DNA from: JASTVH01 sp042862465
Lineage (GTDB): Bacteria; Pseudomonadota; Gammaproteobacteria; Pseudomonadales; Oleiphilaceae
Direction of reading: 5' to 3'
Assembly (NCBI GenBank): GCA_042862465.1
Contig: JASTVH010000005.1
Span: forward strand, 124,001-188,000
DNA length: 64,000 nucleotides
Below the pieces are notes generated by a model. That model did not search any database, was not told the DNA's origin, and saw only the letters and a program-made list of their open reading frames with translations. This document shows positions 34,671-43,865 of this stretch, in pieces. The stretch's first letter is position 1. Each line of letters opens with the position of its first letter. The translations under genes were made by a program, and so were the position numbers.

Positions 34671-35243
34671 ATGTCGCACGCTGAATTGCCGGCCTCGGTA
34701 GATCCTTACAAGCTCACAGAGCAAGACGCGAAGGTTGCGGGGAAGGTTCCCGTGGCTCGTTTGACGCGCCTGGAGCCGCTGCTGGCGTCTGTCGGTGAAG
34801 AAACAGTGGACGTCTCGCTGCACTTTACGCGAGATGCGGAGAACAGGCGGATTCTCGCCGGGCATCTGGATGCTGAAGTTCAGGTGATATGTCAGCGCTG
34901 CCTTGAGACAATGGGGCAGAAGGTGGAATCAGAGTTCCAGCTGGCCGTGGTGGCGTCGGAAGAGATGGCTAAACAGCTGCCTTCCTGGCTTGAGCCTCTG
35001 GAAATGGATGGTGAGAGCGTGAACCTCTGGTCCGTGGTCGAGGACGAGATGCTACTCGCGATGCCGCCTTTTCCTGCGCATGACCTGTCACAGTGTCCGG
35101 CTGCCGCGACGCTTGAGGCGTATGCCCCTCCGGAGGAGGAAGAGCCCGCGGAGGAAAGCGAAAGGGAGAATCCGTTCAAGGTCTTGCAGAAACTCAAGGC
35201 AAAGGCCGGCAAAGACGAATCGGATACATCGGATAAAGAGTAG
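34671..35243 (+). CDS. yceD: YceD (DUF177), 23S rRNA accumulation protein
   Basis: 190 aa. The start SHAELPASVDPYKL aligns with known YceD N-termini. The CxxC pair VICQRCLE near residue 80 and the C-terminal ENPFKVLQKLKAK are conserved. A role in 23S rRNA synthesis or accumulation has been shown for homologues. It is followed by rpmF 71 bp later, as in nearly all Proteobacteria. There is almost no leader for an SD, see the promoter entry. Confidence 0.92.
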   Translation: MSHAELPASVDPYKLTEQDAKVAGKVPVARLTRLEPLLASVGEETVDVSLHFTRDAENRRILAGHLDAEVQVICQRCLETMGQKVESEFQLAVVASEEMAKQLPSWLEPLEMDGESVNLWSVVEDEMLLAMPPFPAHDLSQCPAAATLEAYAPPEEEEPAEESERENPFKVLQKLKAKAGKDESDTSDKE

Positions 35244-35314
35244 GGCACATAGGTGCCCAACAGGTGACTTGAGTCATCTGAATTAGTTTTAAACCTGAAG
35301 GTCGGGAGCTCATC

Positions 35315-35494
35315 ATGGCTGTACAACAGAATCGTAAAACGCGCTCCAAGCGCGGCATGCGCCGTTCACACGACGCAATCAACGGACCTACCCTGTCCAC
35401 GGATCCGACGACTGGCGAAGTACATCGTCGCCATCACGTATCGCCGGACGGTTTCTACCGTGGCAAGAAGGTCGTTGAATCCCGCGACGAGTAA
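35315..35494 (+). CDS. rpmF: 50S ribosomal protein L32
   Basis: 59 aa, a small gene. The product begins MAVQQNRKTRSKRGMRRSHD and ends GFYRGKKVVESRDE, the standard gammaproteobacterial L32 (no zinc cysteines). GGGAG lies 6 bp upstream of the ATG. plsX starts 9 bp downstream, so synthesis of a ribosomal protein and phospholipid precursors is co-transcribed. Confidence 0.97.
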   Translation: MAVQQNRKTRSKRGMRRSHDAINGPTLSTDPTTGEVHRRHHVSPDGFYRGKKVVESRDE

Positions 35495-35503
35495 TCGCGC
35501 GGC

Positions 35504-36514
35504 GTGACTGAAAACCACGAAATCGTCCTGGCTGTTGACGCCATGGGCGGTGACCGTGGCCCCGAAGTGGCGGCGAGAGCTGCTGCCCGGGCGGTTGCCG
35601 AAGACGAAGCCTTGAGCATTTTGCTGGTTGGCCAGCAGGATGTGCTCAAGGCTTTTTCGTTTGTGGAGCATCCACGTATCCGTCTGGTACATGCGGACAA
35701 TGTGGTGGCCATGGACGAGCGGCCATCCCATGCGCTGCGCCATAAAATGGATTCCTCCATGGCGGTCGCGCTACGGCAGGTGAGTGAGGGGCAGGCACAG
35801 GCCTGTGTCAGTGCCGGCAATACCGGGGCACTGATGTCTCTGGGCCGTTATTTGCTCAAGATGTACCCGGGCATGGAGCGACCGGCCATCATCAAGCGTA
35901 TCCCTTCCCTGCACGGGCGCTGTTTCGTGTTGGACCTGGGTGCAAATGTGGATGCATCGGCCGAGAACCTCTACCAGTTCGCCATTATGGGGTCGCTGAT
36001 GGCGCAGGTCATCGATCGGAAATCCCGGCCACGGGTGGCATTGCTGAATGTGGGCTCGGAAGAGATCAAGGGCAGCGAACAGGTTCGGCTTGCTGCCCAC
36101 ATGATGGCCGAATGCGAGCGCCTGCATTATATCGGTTATGTGGAGGGCGACGATCTTTTCCAGGATGTGGCCGACGTCGTGGTTTGTGATGGTTTCGTCG
36201 GTAACATTGCCCTTAAAACCGGTGAGGGCGTTGCCGGCATGCTGATGGAGGTGATCGAGAAAGCCTTCACGCACAATATCTTTACGCGAATCCTGGGCGC
36301 TCTCGCACGGCCTTACCTGCGCAGAGTGCTTAAGCAGATTGACCCTGCCAGGCACAATGGTGCGAGCCTGTTGGGGCTGCAGGGTGTGGTTGTCAAAAGC
36401 CATGGCAATGCCGGGGAGCAAGCATTTCTGGCGGCGCTCCGTCAGGCTGCGAAGGAAGCCAAAATGGAATTGCCCGCCCGGGTTGGCGAACGACTCGACG
36501 AGATGCCTGTTTGA
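35504..36514 (+). CDS. plsX: Phosphate acyltransferase PlsX (GTG start)
   Basis: 336 aa. It converts acyl-ACP to acyl-phosphate for phospholipid synthesis. The N-terminus TENHEIVLAVDAMGGDRGPE with GTG 35504 fits the family; conserved SAGNTGALM and LDLGANVD are present. After it there are 204 bp before fabD, where many relatives have fabH; here that space holds no coding frame. Confidence 0.95.
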   Translation: MTENHEIVLAVDAMGGDRGPEVAARAAARAVAEDEALSILLVGQQDVLKAFSFVEHPRIRLVHADNVVAMDERPSHALRHKMDSSMAVALRQVSEGQAQACVSAGNTGALMSLGRYLLKMYPGMERPAIIKRIPSLHGRCFVLDLGANVDASAENLYQFAIMGSLMAQVIDRKSRPRVALLNVGSEEIKGSEQVRLAAHMMAECERLHYIGYVEGDDLFQDVADVVVCDGFVGNIALKTGEGVAGMLMEVIEKAFTHNIFTRILGALARPYLRRVLKQIDPARHNGASLLGLQGVVVKSHGNAGEQAFLAALRQAAKEAKMELPARVGERLDEMPV

Positions 36515-36718
36515 GCGAATCGTCCGGCTGTCAGTTGCGGGGGTGGCAGGTTGGCGCGTTGAGGGACGTTGACTGTTGCAGCACAGCCCCATAACAGGGC
36601 ATCCTTGGCCCGGCAAGCAGCGCTACTGCAGGCAATTCTCTTGATGACAGGGCTTTTGTCGTCTGTAGGACTAACGGCTAATCGGCAAAAGCCATCAGAA
36701 AAGGATAGTCTACCGCTC

Positions 36719-37654
36719 ATGAAACATGCATTCGTTTTCCCCGGGCAAGGTTCACAGACCGTCGGCATGTTGGCTGAGGCCTGCGAGCACTGGCCCATTG
36801 TGCGGCAAACCTTCTCGGAAGCCTCCGATGTCCTTGGCTATGATCTCGAGGATCTGTGCAAGAACGGCCCTGAGGAGAAGCTCAACAGTACGGCCGTAAC
36901 TCAGCCCGCCCTGCTGACCTGCAGCACCGCCCTCTGGCGTCAGTGGGCCATGGGTGAATCCTGTCAGAAGCCGGGTTTTCTCGCTGGCCACAGCCTGGGT
37001 GAATATTCGGCTCTGGTGGCAGCGGAATCGCTGCGTTTTCTTGATGCCGTCAAGCTGGTCCGCCTGCGCGGGGAACTGATGCAGAACGCGGTGCCGGAAG
37101 GTCAGGGGCGCATGGCCGCTATTCTGGGGCTGGCGGACGAAGAGGTTCAGGCCGCCTGCAAGGAAGCGGCTGAAAATCAGGTGGTTGAGGCCGCCAATTT
37201 CAATGCGCCTGGGCAGGTTGTTATCGCAGGCAATACCGCCGCTGTGGACCGGGCGATTGCGCTGTGCAAGGAAAAGGGTGCCAAGCGTGCTTTGCCGCTG
37301 GCCGTCAGTGTTCCTTCCCATTGTCAGCTAATGCGTGACGCCGCCGAAGAGCTGCGCAAGGAGCTCGAAGGGATGAGCTTTAACGATGCTGTCATCCCGG
37401 TGGTGCAGAATGTCTCCGCTTCGTCGGTGACCGACAAGGATGCGCTACGAGATAATCTGGTTCAGCAGCTCTATTCTCCGGTTCGTTGGAGTGAGTCGAT
37501 TCAGGCGCTGTCGCGTTACGGTGTGACCCACCTGGTGGAATGCGGCCCCGGCAAGGTGTTGTCGGGACTGGTAAAAAGAATAGATCGCAGCATGACATGC
37601 TTCGGGATCGAAACACCGGAGGCCATGAAGGCTGCGATAGAAGCGCTGTCATAA
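36719..37654 (+). CDS. fabD: Malonyl-CoA:ACP transacylase
   Basis: 311 aa. ATG 36719 begins MKHAFVFPGQGSQTVGMLAE, the family N-terminus; the frame is open 150 bases more. Catalytic Ser is in LAGHSLGEYSAL near residue 90, Arg in VRLRGELMQNA, and His in VPSHCQLM. It loads malonyl onto ACP for chain elongation. Followed by fabG 55 bp later. Confidence 0.96.
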   Translation: MKHAFVFPGQGSQTVGMLAEACEHWPIVRQTFSEASDVLGYDLEDLCKNGPEEKLNSTAVTQPALLTCSTALWRQWAMGESCQKPGFLAGHSLGEYSALVAAESLRFLDAVKLVRLRGELMQNAVPEGQGRMAAILGLADEEVQAACKEAAENQVVEAANFNAPGQVVIAGNTAAVDRAIALCKEKGAKRALPLAVSVPSHCQLMRDAAEELRKELEGMSFNDAVIPVVQNVSASSVTDKDALRDNLVQQLYSPVRWSESIQALSRYGVTHLVECGPGKVLSGLVKRIDRSMTCFGIETPEAMKAAIEALS

Positions 37655-37709
37655 GGCATCACTGATGCGGTAAAAACGGTTGCCTTAACGAACAAGGAGA
37701 AAGTACGTA

Positions 37710-38459
37710 ATGACATCGACGTTGGAGGGAAAGGTGGCTCTGGTGACAGGGGCCAGCCGCGGTATTGGCAAGGCGATTGCCAAGGCATTGGCCAGCGCAG
37801 GAGCGTCCGTCATCGGGACGTCTACCTCGGAAGAGGGTGCGGCCAGCATTTCCCACTATTTTTCCCGCTGGGGGTTGCCCGGAGATGGCATCGTTATGAA
37901 TGTCTCTGATCCGGCCAGCATTGAGGCGGGCTTTAAACAGATTGCATCGGTTCATGGACATCCGCTGATTCTCGTGAACAATGCGGGGATAACCCGGGAT
38001 GGCTTGTTGATGCGCATGAAAGAGGATGATTGGGATGCGGTCATAGAGACTAACCTGACATCCGTCTACCGTACCAGCAAGGCCGCCATCAAAGCCATGT
38101 CCAAGGCGCGCTGGGGGCGGATCATCAATATCAGCTCCGTGGTGGCCAGTGCCGGCAATCCCGGCCAGATGAATTATTGTGCCGCAAAGGCAGGTATTGA
38201 GGGCATGAGCCGCAGTCTCGCACGGGAAATGGGCAATCGCGGCATCACGGTCAATTGCGTAGCGCCGGGATTCATCGATACCGACATGACACGCAACCTC
38301 TCGGAGGAGCAGCGTGAACAGATGATGGCGGGCATTCCGGTTCAGCGGCTTGGCGAACCCGAAGAAATTGCCGAGGCGGTGGCTTTTTTGGCATCGCCTC
38401 TGGCAGGTTATATCACCGGTGAAACGCTCCATGTAAACGGTGGCATGTACATGGGCTAG
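37710..38459 (+). CDS. fabG: 3-oxoacyl-ACP reductase
   Basis: 249 aa SDR. NADP-binding LVTGASRGIGKAIAKAL, NNAGITRDGLLMRM, the catalytic Ser in INISSVVASAG and YCAAKAG (YxxxK), and C-terminal GETLHVNGGMYMG. AAGGAG precedes the ATG. It reduces 3-oxoacyl-ACP in fatty acid synthesis. The position between fabD and acpP supports the primary biosynthetic FabG. Confidence 0.96.
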   Translation: MTSTLEGKVALVTGASRGIGKAIAKALASAGASVIGTSTSEEGAASISHYFSRWGLPGDGIVMNVSDPASIEAGFKQIASVHGHPLILVNNAGITRDGLLMRMKEDDWDAVIETNLTSVYRTSKAAIKAMSKARWGRIINISSVVASAGNPGQMNYCAAKAGIEGMSRSLAREMGNRGITVNCVAPGFIDTDMTRNLSEEQREQMMAGIPVQRLGEPEEIAEAVAFLASPLAGYITGETLHVNGGMYMG

Positions 38460-38513
38460 TGAACTCGCCAAAAAGCAACATGGCGAGGCTTTCCGGCCCC
38501 AAAGGTTGCCTGC

Positions 38514-38542
38514 TTGTTTGCGGGTATGGATTCAACTAAACT
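38514..38542 (+). promoter_or_regulatory. Possible acpP promoter
   Basis: TTGTTT, 17 bp, TAAACT upstream of acpP. The -35 is weak (3/6), the -10 fair (4/6). A separate acpP promoter would suit the high need for ACP. Confidence 0.4.
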
Positions 38543-38585
38543 GGCACGCCATTCAGTGCTTGGTTAGGTACAAAGCGAGGATACT

Positions 38586-38819
38586 ATGAGTACAGTTGAA
38601 GAGCGCGTTAAGAAGATTGTTTGTGAACAGCTCGGCGTTAAAGAGTCTGAGGTTCAGAACACATCTTCTTTTGTCGAGGATCTGGGCGCTGATTCCCTGG
38701 ACACCGTAGAGCTGGTCATGGCTCTGGAAGAAGAGTTTGAAACCGAAATTCCGGACGAGGAAGCGGAAAAACTCTCCACGGTTCAGGACGCCATCGACTA
38801 CATCGTCGCTCATACCTGA
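38586..38819 (+). CDS. acpP: Acyl carrier protein
   Basis: 77 aa, acidic, one of the standard lengths. The phosphopantetheine-attachment serine is in GADSLDTVELVMALEE near residue 37. GAGGATACT lies just upstream of the ATG. A strong intrinsic terminator follows 32 bp after the stop, before fabF. Confidence 0.98.
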   Translation: MSTVEERVKKIVCEQLGVKESEVQNTSSFVEDLGADSLDTVELVMALEEEFETEIPDEEAEKLSTVQDAIDYIVAHT

Positions 38820-38850
38820 TCCAAGCGTTCTACCTGCGAACCGCACTGAA

Positions 38851-38884
38851 AGCCGTCCTGTTGAAGACATGGGACGGCTTTTTT
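38851..38884 (+). terminator. Intrinsic terminator between acpP and fabF
   Basis: AGCCGTCC and GGACGGCT (8 bp perfect, 13-nt loop) followed by six T residues. It should release most transcripts after acpP and lower fabF expression compared with acpP. Confidence 0.88.
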
Positions 38885-38971
38885 CGTGTGATGGTCAGTC
38901 GTTGTCATTTGTTTGTTATACAAGCGTGACATAAACCCGCCCGAACTCCTCTGACGGATTGAGGTCTGCTC

Positions 38972-40219
38972 ATGGCTCAACGACGTGTCGTAGTAACTGG
39001 AATGGGTGCCCTGACGCCTTTGGGAAATTCCGTGGATGCCAGCTGGCAAGGGATTCGCGAGGCGCGCAGCGGTATCGGCCCGATCGAGCGTTTTGACGCT
39101 GCCGAATACGCCACCCGGATTGGCGGTGCGGTCAGGGATCTTGAAGTGACCGATTATCTCTCGCCCAAGGATGTGCGCAAGATGGATGCCTTCCTGCAAT
39201 ACGGCCTGATTGCGGCACAGGAAGCCATCGAGGGCAGTGGCCTCAAGGGTTACGATGAGCTGGACGCCACCCGGGTGGGTGTGGCGATCGGCTCTGGTAT
39301 CGGTGGTCTGGAATTCATCGAAAAGAACTTCCGGATGTTGGAAAAGTCCGGGCCACGCAAGGTGTCTCCGTTTTTTGTGCCCGCCTCGGTGATTAACATG
39401 ATTGCCGGGAATGTCGCCATTCGTCATGGCTTCCAGGGGCCGAATATCGCAATCACCACGGCCTGCACCACGGGTACCCATAACATCGGCTATGCCGCAC
39501 GTACCATCCAGTATGGCGATGCCGATGTGATGATCGCCGGTGGCGCTGAAATGGCCACAACGCCCACTGGCGTGGCGGCTTTTGCGGCGGCTCGTGCCAT
39601 GTCAACGCGCAATGATGAGCCGGAAAAGGCCAGTCGCCCCTGGGACAGGGACCGGGACGGGTTTGTCCTGGGAGACGGCGCAGGCGTTATCGTGCTCGAA
39701 GAGCTGGAACACGCCAGGCGCCGGGGGGCGACCATCCTTGGGGAACTGGTCGGTTTCGGCATGAGTGACGATGCCCATCACATCACGGCCCCCCCTGAAG
39801 ATGGCGCCGGGGCACAGCTGTCAATGCGCAATGCACTGCGCGACGCCGGGCTCGAACCGGACGCCGTGGATTACATCAATGCCCACGGTACCAGTACCCT
39901 GGTTGGGGATGTGGCGGAAGTGGCGGCGATCCGTGCGGTGTTTGAGACCCATGCGGACAAGCTGGCCGTTAGCAGCACCAAGTCGATGACCGGCCATCTT
40001 CTGGGGGCAGCCGGGGCCATAGAAGCCATTTTCACGCTCAAGGCGTTGCAGGACGGACTACTGCCTCCCACCATCAACCTGGATAACCCGGACGAGGGTT
40101 GCGACCTGGATTTTGTGCCACATCAGGCCCGGCAGCAGGCGATCGAGGTGGCAATGTCCAATTCCTTTGGCTTCGGGGCGACCAACGGCACACTGGTTTT
40201 CAAGCGATATACGGACTGA
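38972..40219 (+). CDS. fabF: 3-oxoacyl-ACP synthase II (KASII)
   Basis: 415 aa. The catalytic Cys sits in TTACTTGTHNIG (C~163), and His residues are in NAHGTSTLVGD and STKSMTGHLLGAAGAIEA. It condenses acyl-ACP with malonyl-ACP. The stop TGA and the pabC ATG share a base (TGATG), indicating translational coupling. Confidence 0.96.
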   Translation: MAQRRVVVTGMGALTPLGNSVDASWQGIREARSGIGPIERFDAAEYATRIGGAVRDLEVTDYLSPKDVRKMDAFLQYGLIAAQEAIEGSGLKGYDELDATRVGVAIGSGIGGLEFIEKNFRMLEKSGPRKVSPFFVPASVINMIAGNVAIRHGFQGPNIAITTACTTGTHNIGYAARTIQYGDADVMIAGGAEMATTPTGVAAFAAARAMSTRNDEPEKASRPWDRDRDGFVLGDGAGVIVLEELEHARRRGATILGELVGFGMSDDAHHITAPPEDGAGAQLSMRNALRDAGLEPDAVDYINAHGTSTLVGDVAEVAAIRAVFETHADKLAVSSTKSMTGHLLGAAGAIEAIFTLKALQDGLLPPTINLDNPDEGCDLDFVPHQARQQAIEVAMSNSFGFGATNGTLVFKRYTD

Positions 40220-41058
40220 TGGGCGCGCAGACCCTCTGTCGCTGGATATGGCCCGGCGACACCAAGGGCGTGGACGCAGGGGATCGCGGGTTGGCCTATG
40301 GGGATGGGCTGTTTGAAACCATTCTGGTGAATCCTGCCGGTCCCGTTCTCTTGGAGGCCCATAAAACCCGCTTGCTTGCAGGAGCCCATTGCCTGGGCTT
40401 GCCCGTCAATGAATCGACATGGCAATGCTGGCTGCAAGCCGCTGAAGCACGCGGTTTGCTCGAGGCCCGTGATGGGCAGCCCTTTATCCTGAAACTCATC
40501 CTTACTCGGGGTGCAGGGGGCAGGGGTTATGTCCCCCCGGTCTTGGCCCGCCCGCTGTGGATCACCTCTGTGCATGCAGCGCCCCCACGCCCTGCCTCGC
40601 CCGTGGCGACCCAGCTTTGCCATACGCGACTGCCCGACAATCTCCCGGCAAGGGGCTTCAAGACGCTCGATCGTCTGGCACAGGTCCTGGCGTCCAGGGA
40701 GTTGCGTCGAGGTATTTACGAAGGGCTGATGCTGGACAATTGCAGTCGACTGGTGGAAGGGACACGCACCAATCTCTTTGCCATCACTGAAAAGCACCGG
40801 ATCCAGACGCCACCCGCTTCATCCCTGGCTGTGGCAGGTGTGTTGAGACAGGCGCTGTTACGCGCCCTTCCCGGTTGGGGCTGGCCCGTTACGGAGGCAC
40901 CCTTGGGTATGGCGGCGCTAAGGCGGTGTAGAGAGTTGTTCCTTGTGAACAGCGTTTTGGGGGTGATACCGGTCAAGTCGGTGGATTGCCTCCAGTTGCC
41001 GTCCTCGGCACAAGCTGACAAAATCCGGCGTTTGAGTGAATCCGAGTTCGGGGTCTGA
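40219..41058 (+). CDS. pabC: Aminodeoxychorismate lyase
   Basis: 279 aa. ATG 40219 overlaps the fabF stop; this start begins GAQTLCRWIWPGDTKGVDAG and then GLAYGDGLFETI as in fold-type IV PLP enzymes. The PLP lysine is in PARGFKTLDRLAQVLA. It releases p-aminobenzoate for folate synthesis. Context between fabF and mltG is the same as in E. coli. Confidence 0.92.
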   Translation: MGAQTLCRWIWPGDTKGVDAGDRGLAYGDGLFETILVNPAGPVLLEAHKTRLLAGAHCLGLPVNESTWQCWLQAAEARGLLEARDGQPFILKLILTRGAGGRGYVPPVLARPLWITSVHAAPPRPASPVATQLCHTRLPDNLPARGFKTLDRLAQVLASRELRRGIYEGLMLDNCSRLVEGTRTNLFAITEKHRIQTPPASSLAVAGVLRQALLRALPGWGWPVTEAPLGMAALRRCRELFLVNSVLGVIPVKSVDCLQLPSSAQADKIRRLSESEFGV

Positions 41059-41060
41059 GT

Positions 41061-42119
41061 TTGAGCAAGCGAACCATCCTGGGAATAGCTGCGGCCGCGG
41101 TATTGGCAATGGCCCTTGGCGCCGGTTTCTGGGTATATCAGGGTTTGAAGGGCCTGAAGCAGCCGATGCCGGTGGCTGAAACACAACTGTTCGAGGTTCC
41201 GGCGGGGAGCAGTTTCAGCGCCGTGGCCACCAACATGCAGAAACGTGGCTGGATCAAACATCCCCTCTGGCTCAAACTGCATGCAAGACTGAATCCGGAA
41301 GACAGTTTGGTCAAGGCGGGAACCTACGAGGTCTCGCCCGGCATGACGCCGCTTGCATTGGTTGACGCAATGATCGCCGGGCGCGTCAAGACCTGGTCCA
41401 TTCAGTTCATTGAGGGGTGGACCTTCCGTGACATGCGAGCCGAACTCGCCCGCAACGAGCGCCTGGAGCAGGTCACATCCAACTGGTCCGATCAGGAAAT
41501 CATGACGGCCCTGGGTTACCCCGACCAGTATCCCGAAGGGCGCTTTTTCCCCGATACCTATCACTACACCAATCGCCAGGCGGATCTGGAGATTCTTCGC
41601 CGGGCCTACAAACGCATGAAACAGGTACTGAGCGAGGAATGGGAAGGGCGGGCCAAGTCCTTGCCCTATGACTCGCCCTATGAAGCCCTGATCATGGCTT
41701 CCATAGTGGAGAAGGAAACCGGGCTGCCCAGCGAGCGGGCACAGATCGCAGGTGTGTTTGTCCGCCGGCTGGAAAAGGGCATGCGTCTTCAGACCGACCC
41801 TACCGTGATCTACGGGATGGGAGAACGCTATCAGGGCAACATCCGCAGGCAGGATCTAAAGGAAAAAACGCCCTACAACACCTATCGAATATCTGGACTG
41901 CCGCCCACACCCATCGCGATGCCCGGTCAGGGTGCGATTCATGCAGCGCTCCATCCGGACGATGGCAAGGCGCTCTATTTTGTCGCCCGGGGTGACGGTT
42001 CCCATATATTTTCCGAAACCTTCCAGGAACATCGCCAGGCGGTGCGGCGGTTCCAGATACGCAACCGTCGTCAGGATTACCAGTCAGCACCGCCAGCTGA
42101 ATCGGGAGAGTCGCAATGA
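41061..42119 (+). CDS. mltG: Endolytic murein transglycosylase MltG (TTG start)
   Basis: 352 aa. The start is TTG 41061, two bases after the pabC stop; this gives a SKRTILGIAAAAVLAMALG membrane anchor as expected and no ATG fits. A LysM-like domain is followed by the YceG domain with the catalytic Glu in ASIVEKETGLPSERAQIAGV, LQTDPTVIYGMG, and PYNTYRISGLPPTPIAMPG. It cuts nascent glycan strands at the inner membrane. It overlaps tmk by 4 nt. Confidence 0.94.
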   Translation: MSKRTILGIAAAAVLAMALGAGFWVYQGLKGLKQPMPVAETQLFEVPAGSSFSAVATNMQKRGWIKHPLWLKLHARLNPEDSLVKAGTYEVSPGMTPLALVDAMIAGRVKTWSIQFIEGWTFRDMRAELARNERLEQVTSNWSDQEIMTALGYPDQYPEGRFFPDTYHYTNRQADLEILRRAYKRMKQVLSEEWEGRAKSLPYDSPYEALIMASIVEKETGLPSERAQIAGVFVRRLEKGMRLQTDPTVIYGMGERYQGNIRRQDLKEKTPYNTYRISGLPPTPIAMPGQGAIHAALHPDDGKALYFVARGDGSHIFSETFQEHRQAVRRFQIRNRRQDYQSAPPAESGESQ

Positions 42120-42754
42120 CCCAGCGGGGGTTATTTATCACCTTTGAGGGTACGGAAGGTGTTGGCAAGTCTACCAATATCGAGTTTGTCGCCCATCGTC
42201 TGGCACAAGCGGGCATCGATTATATCGTCACCCGGGAGCCGGGGGGCACACCGTTGGCGGAGGAGATTCGCGGCCTGTTGCTGGCGCACCGCGAAGAGCC
42301 CGTGCATGAGCTGACCGAATTGCTCCTGATGTTTGCGGCCCGTGCCCAGCATCTGCACACGCTGATCCTGCCGAAACTCGAAGAGGGGGTATGGGTGCTG
42401 TCGGATCGCTTTACCGATGCCACCTATGCCTATCAGGGTGGCGGACGGCAGATGCCCGTGGCGCATATTGCCGAGCTGGAGACCTTCGTGCAGCAGTCTA
42501 CGCGTCCCGATCACGTGGTGGTGTTGGACGCGCCGGTTGAGGTCGGGCTGCAACGGGCAGGTCGGCGCGGCGCCCTGGACCGCTTCGAAACCGAGACAGC
42601 CGCCTTTTTCGAGCGGATCCGTGCTGCCTACCTTGAGCGGGCCGGTGCTGACCCCGCCCGCTACAGCGTTATTGACGCCAGTCGTTCCCTGGAAAGCGTG
42701 CAGCGGGTTCTCGGTCAACACGTCGACCAATGGGTGTCAGCGTGGAATTCGTGA
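42116..42754 (+). CDS. tmk: Thymidylate kinase
   Basis: 212 aa. Walker A is FEGTEGVGKST near residues 10-20, then the DRY/DRF motif LSDRFTDATYAYQGGGR and a LID with RRGALDRFE. It phosphorylates dTMP. Start ATG overlaps the mltG stop (ATGA). In E. coli holB follows; here an AraC-type gene follows instead. Confidence 0.95.
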   Translation: MTQRGLFITFEGTEGVGKSTNIEFVAHRLAQAGIDYIVTREPGGTPLAEEIRGLLLAHREEPVHELTELLLMFAARAQHLHTLILPKLEEGVWVLSDRFTDATYAYQGGGRQMPVAHIAELETFVQQSTRPDHVVVLDAPVEVGLQRAGRRGALDRFETETAAFFERIRAAYLERAGADPARYSVIDASRSLESVQRVLGQHVDQWVSAWNS

Positions 42755-42811
42755 AATTGTCGACAAGATCTGCTTAAATAATAACCATTATAATTTGCCG
42801 CAGGGGATAGG

Positions 42812-43591
42812 ATGCTGAACGCTGAGATCCTTCGGCTGCCCAATACCGCCGACCGTCACCACCATAGCCATTATCAGCTGGTGATTGGACTGCGTGGCGA
42901 GGCGGACATGGATGTTGAGGGTACCGGAGCCCATCTGGATCCAAAGCATGCCTGCATTGTGCCCACGGAAGCCGCCCATGATTTCTGTGGGGACGTGCTG
43001 AACCATGTCCTGGTCATCAATATCGACAGGGATACACCGGCCCTGAATCGTAGTGCCCATCCCGGTTATGATTTCCTCTCGCGACTGTTCGATCATCCCC
43101 GCGCTATCCAGTTTGATGTGTCCCTGATGCAGTTCATTCAGTCGTGCTGCCAGGAGTTGGCACGGGTGCCCGCGGATCACCCCATCAATCACCATTTGGC
43201 ATCGAGCATCGTTCAGTGCCTGGGTGAGCGTGTGCTGAAAACGCCGATGCCGGCGCCAACGCGCCGCGATGAAATGGATCTGCGTCGTATCGACCGCTAC
43301 ATCAACGCCAACCTTCATCGCCGGATTACCGTGGAAGATCTGGCCGCTTGCGTCTGCATGAGCCGTAGCCAGTTCCATGAACGCTTCCGCCAGTCCCAGC
43401 AATTGACCCCGCACCAGTACCTGCTTCAGGCGCGGCTCTACAAGGCCCGGGAGTTGCTCACACAGACCCGGCTGCCTTTGTGGGATATCAGCCACCGTGC
43501 CGGCTTTTCCGGGCAGAGTGCATTGACCAATGCCATGCGCCGTTATTTCGGCATTACTCCGGCCGCTCTCCGGCGCTCCTGTGACCAGTGA
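42812..43591 (+). CDS. AraC-family regulator (probable proline-catabolism activator, PruR-like)
   Basis: 259 aa. An N-terminal cupin-like sensor (RHHHSHYQLVIGLRGEADMD) precedes two helix-turn-helix motifs at the C-terminus (ITVEDLAACVCMSRSQFHER, then LPLWDISHRAGFSGQSAL, and RRYFGITPAALRR). Downstream on the same strand lie a lipoprotein, putA and putP. In Pseudomonas an AraC-type regulator, PruR, activates putA/putP, and the bifunctional PutA here has no DNA-binding domain, so this regulator is a good candidate. The link is by position and inference. GGGGAT lies just upstream of the ATG. Confidence 0.8.
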   Translation: MLNAEILRLPNTADRHHHSHYQLVIGLRGEADMDVEGTGAHLDPKHACIVPTEAAHDFCGDVLNHVLVINIDRDTPALNRSAHPGYDFLSRLFDHPRAIQFDVSLMQFIQSCCQELARVPADHPINHHLASSIVQCLGERVLKTPMPAPTRRDEMDLRRIDRYINANLHRRITVEDLAACVCMSRSQFHERFRQSQQLTPHQYLLQARLYKARELLTQTRLPLWDISHRAGFSGQSALTNAMRRYFGITPAALRRSCDQ

Positions 43592-43614
43592 CCGAGCCTT
43601 TCCTTCCTGAAGAG

Positions 43615-43644
43615 TCTTAACGCCAAATAACCCCTCGGTTAAGA
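43615..43644. repeat. Inverted repeat after the AraC-family gene
   Basis: TCTTAAC and GTTAAGA (7 bp, 16-nt spacer) between the AraC-family stop and the lipoprotein gene. Could be an operator or terminator remnant; no T-run. Confidence 0.3.
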
Positions 43645-43865
43645 AGTCTCCACAGTCCCCTTTTGCCGCCACATTTCGGTTACGGTGGGAACACGTCGTG
43701 CCCAAAAAACGCATCGATAAAGCCACGATGAACCTCTCCGGAAGAGAGCCAACTCTAGGTGGATCTGCTTGATGTCGTGGTTTGGGCCACAAGCCAGAAA
43801 CGATGCCTTATCGGGTGATGACGACCCGATCCAGCTGTAATCGAAAGAACAAGGAGGATCCGATA

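Noticed and set aside
36515..36718. A remnant of fabH between plsX and fabD
   Set aside because: I read the frames in this 204-bp gap and saw no ketosynthase III motif, so there is no visible pseudogene.
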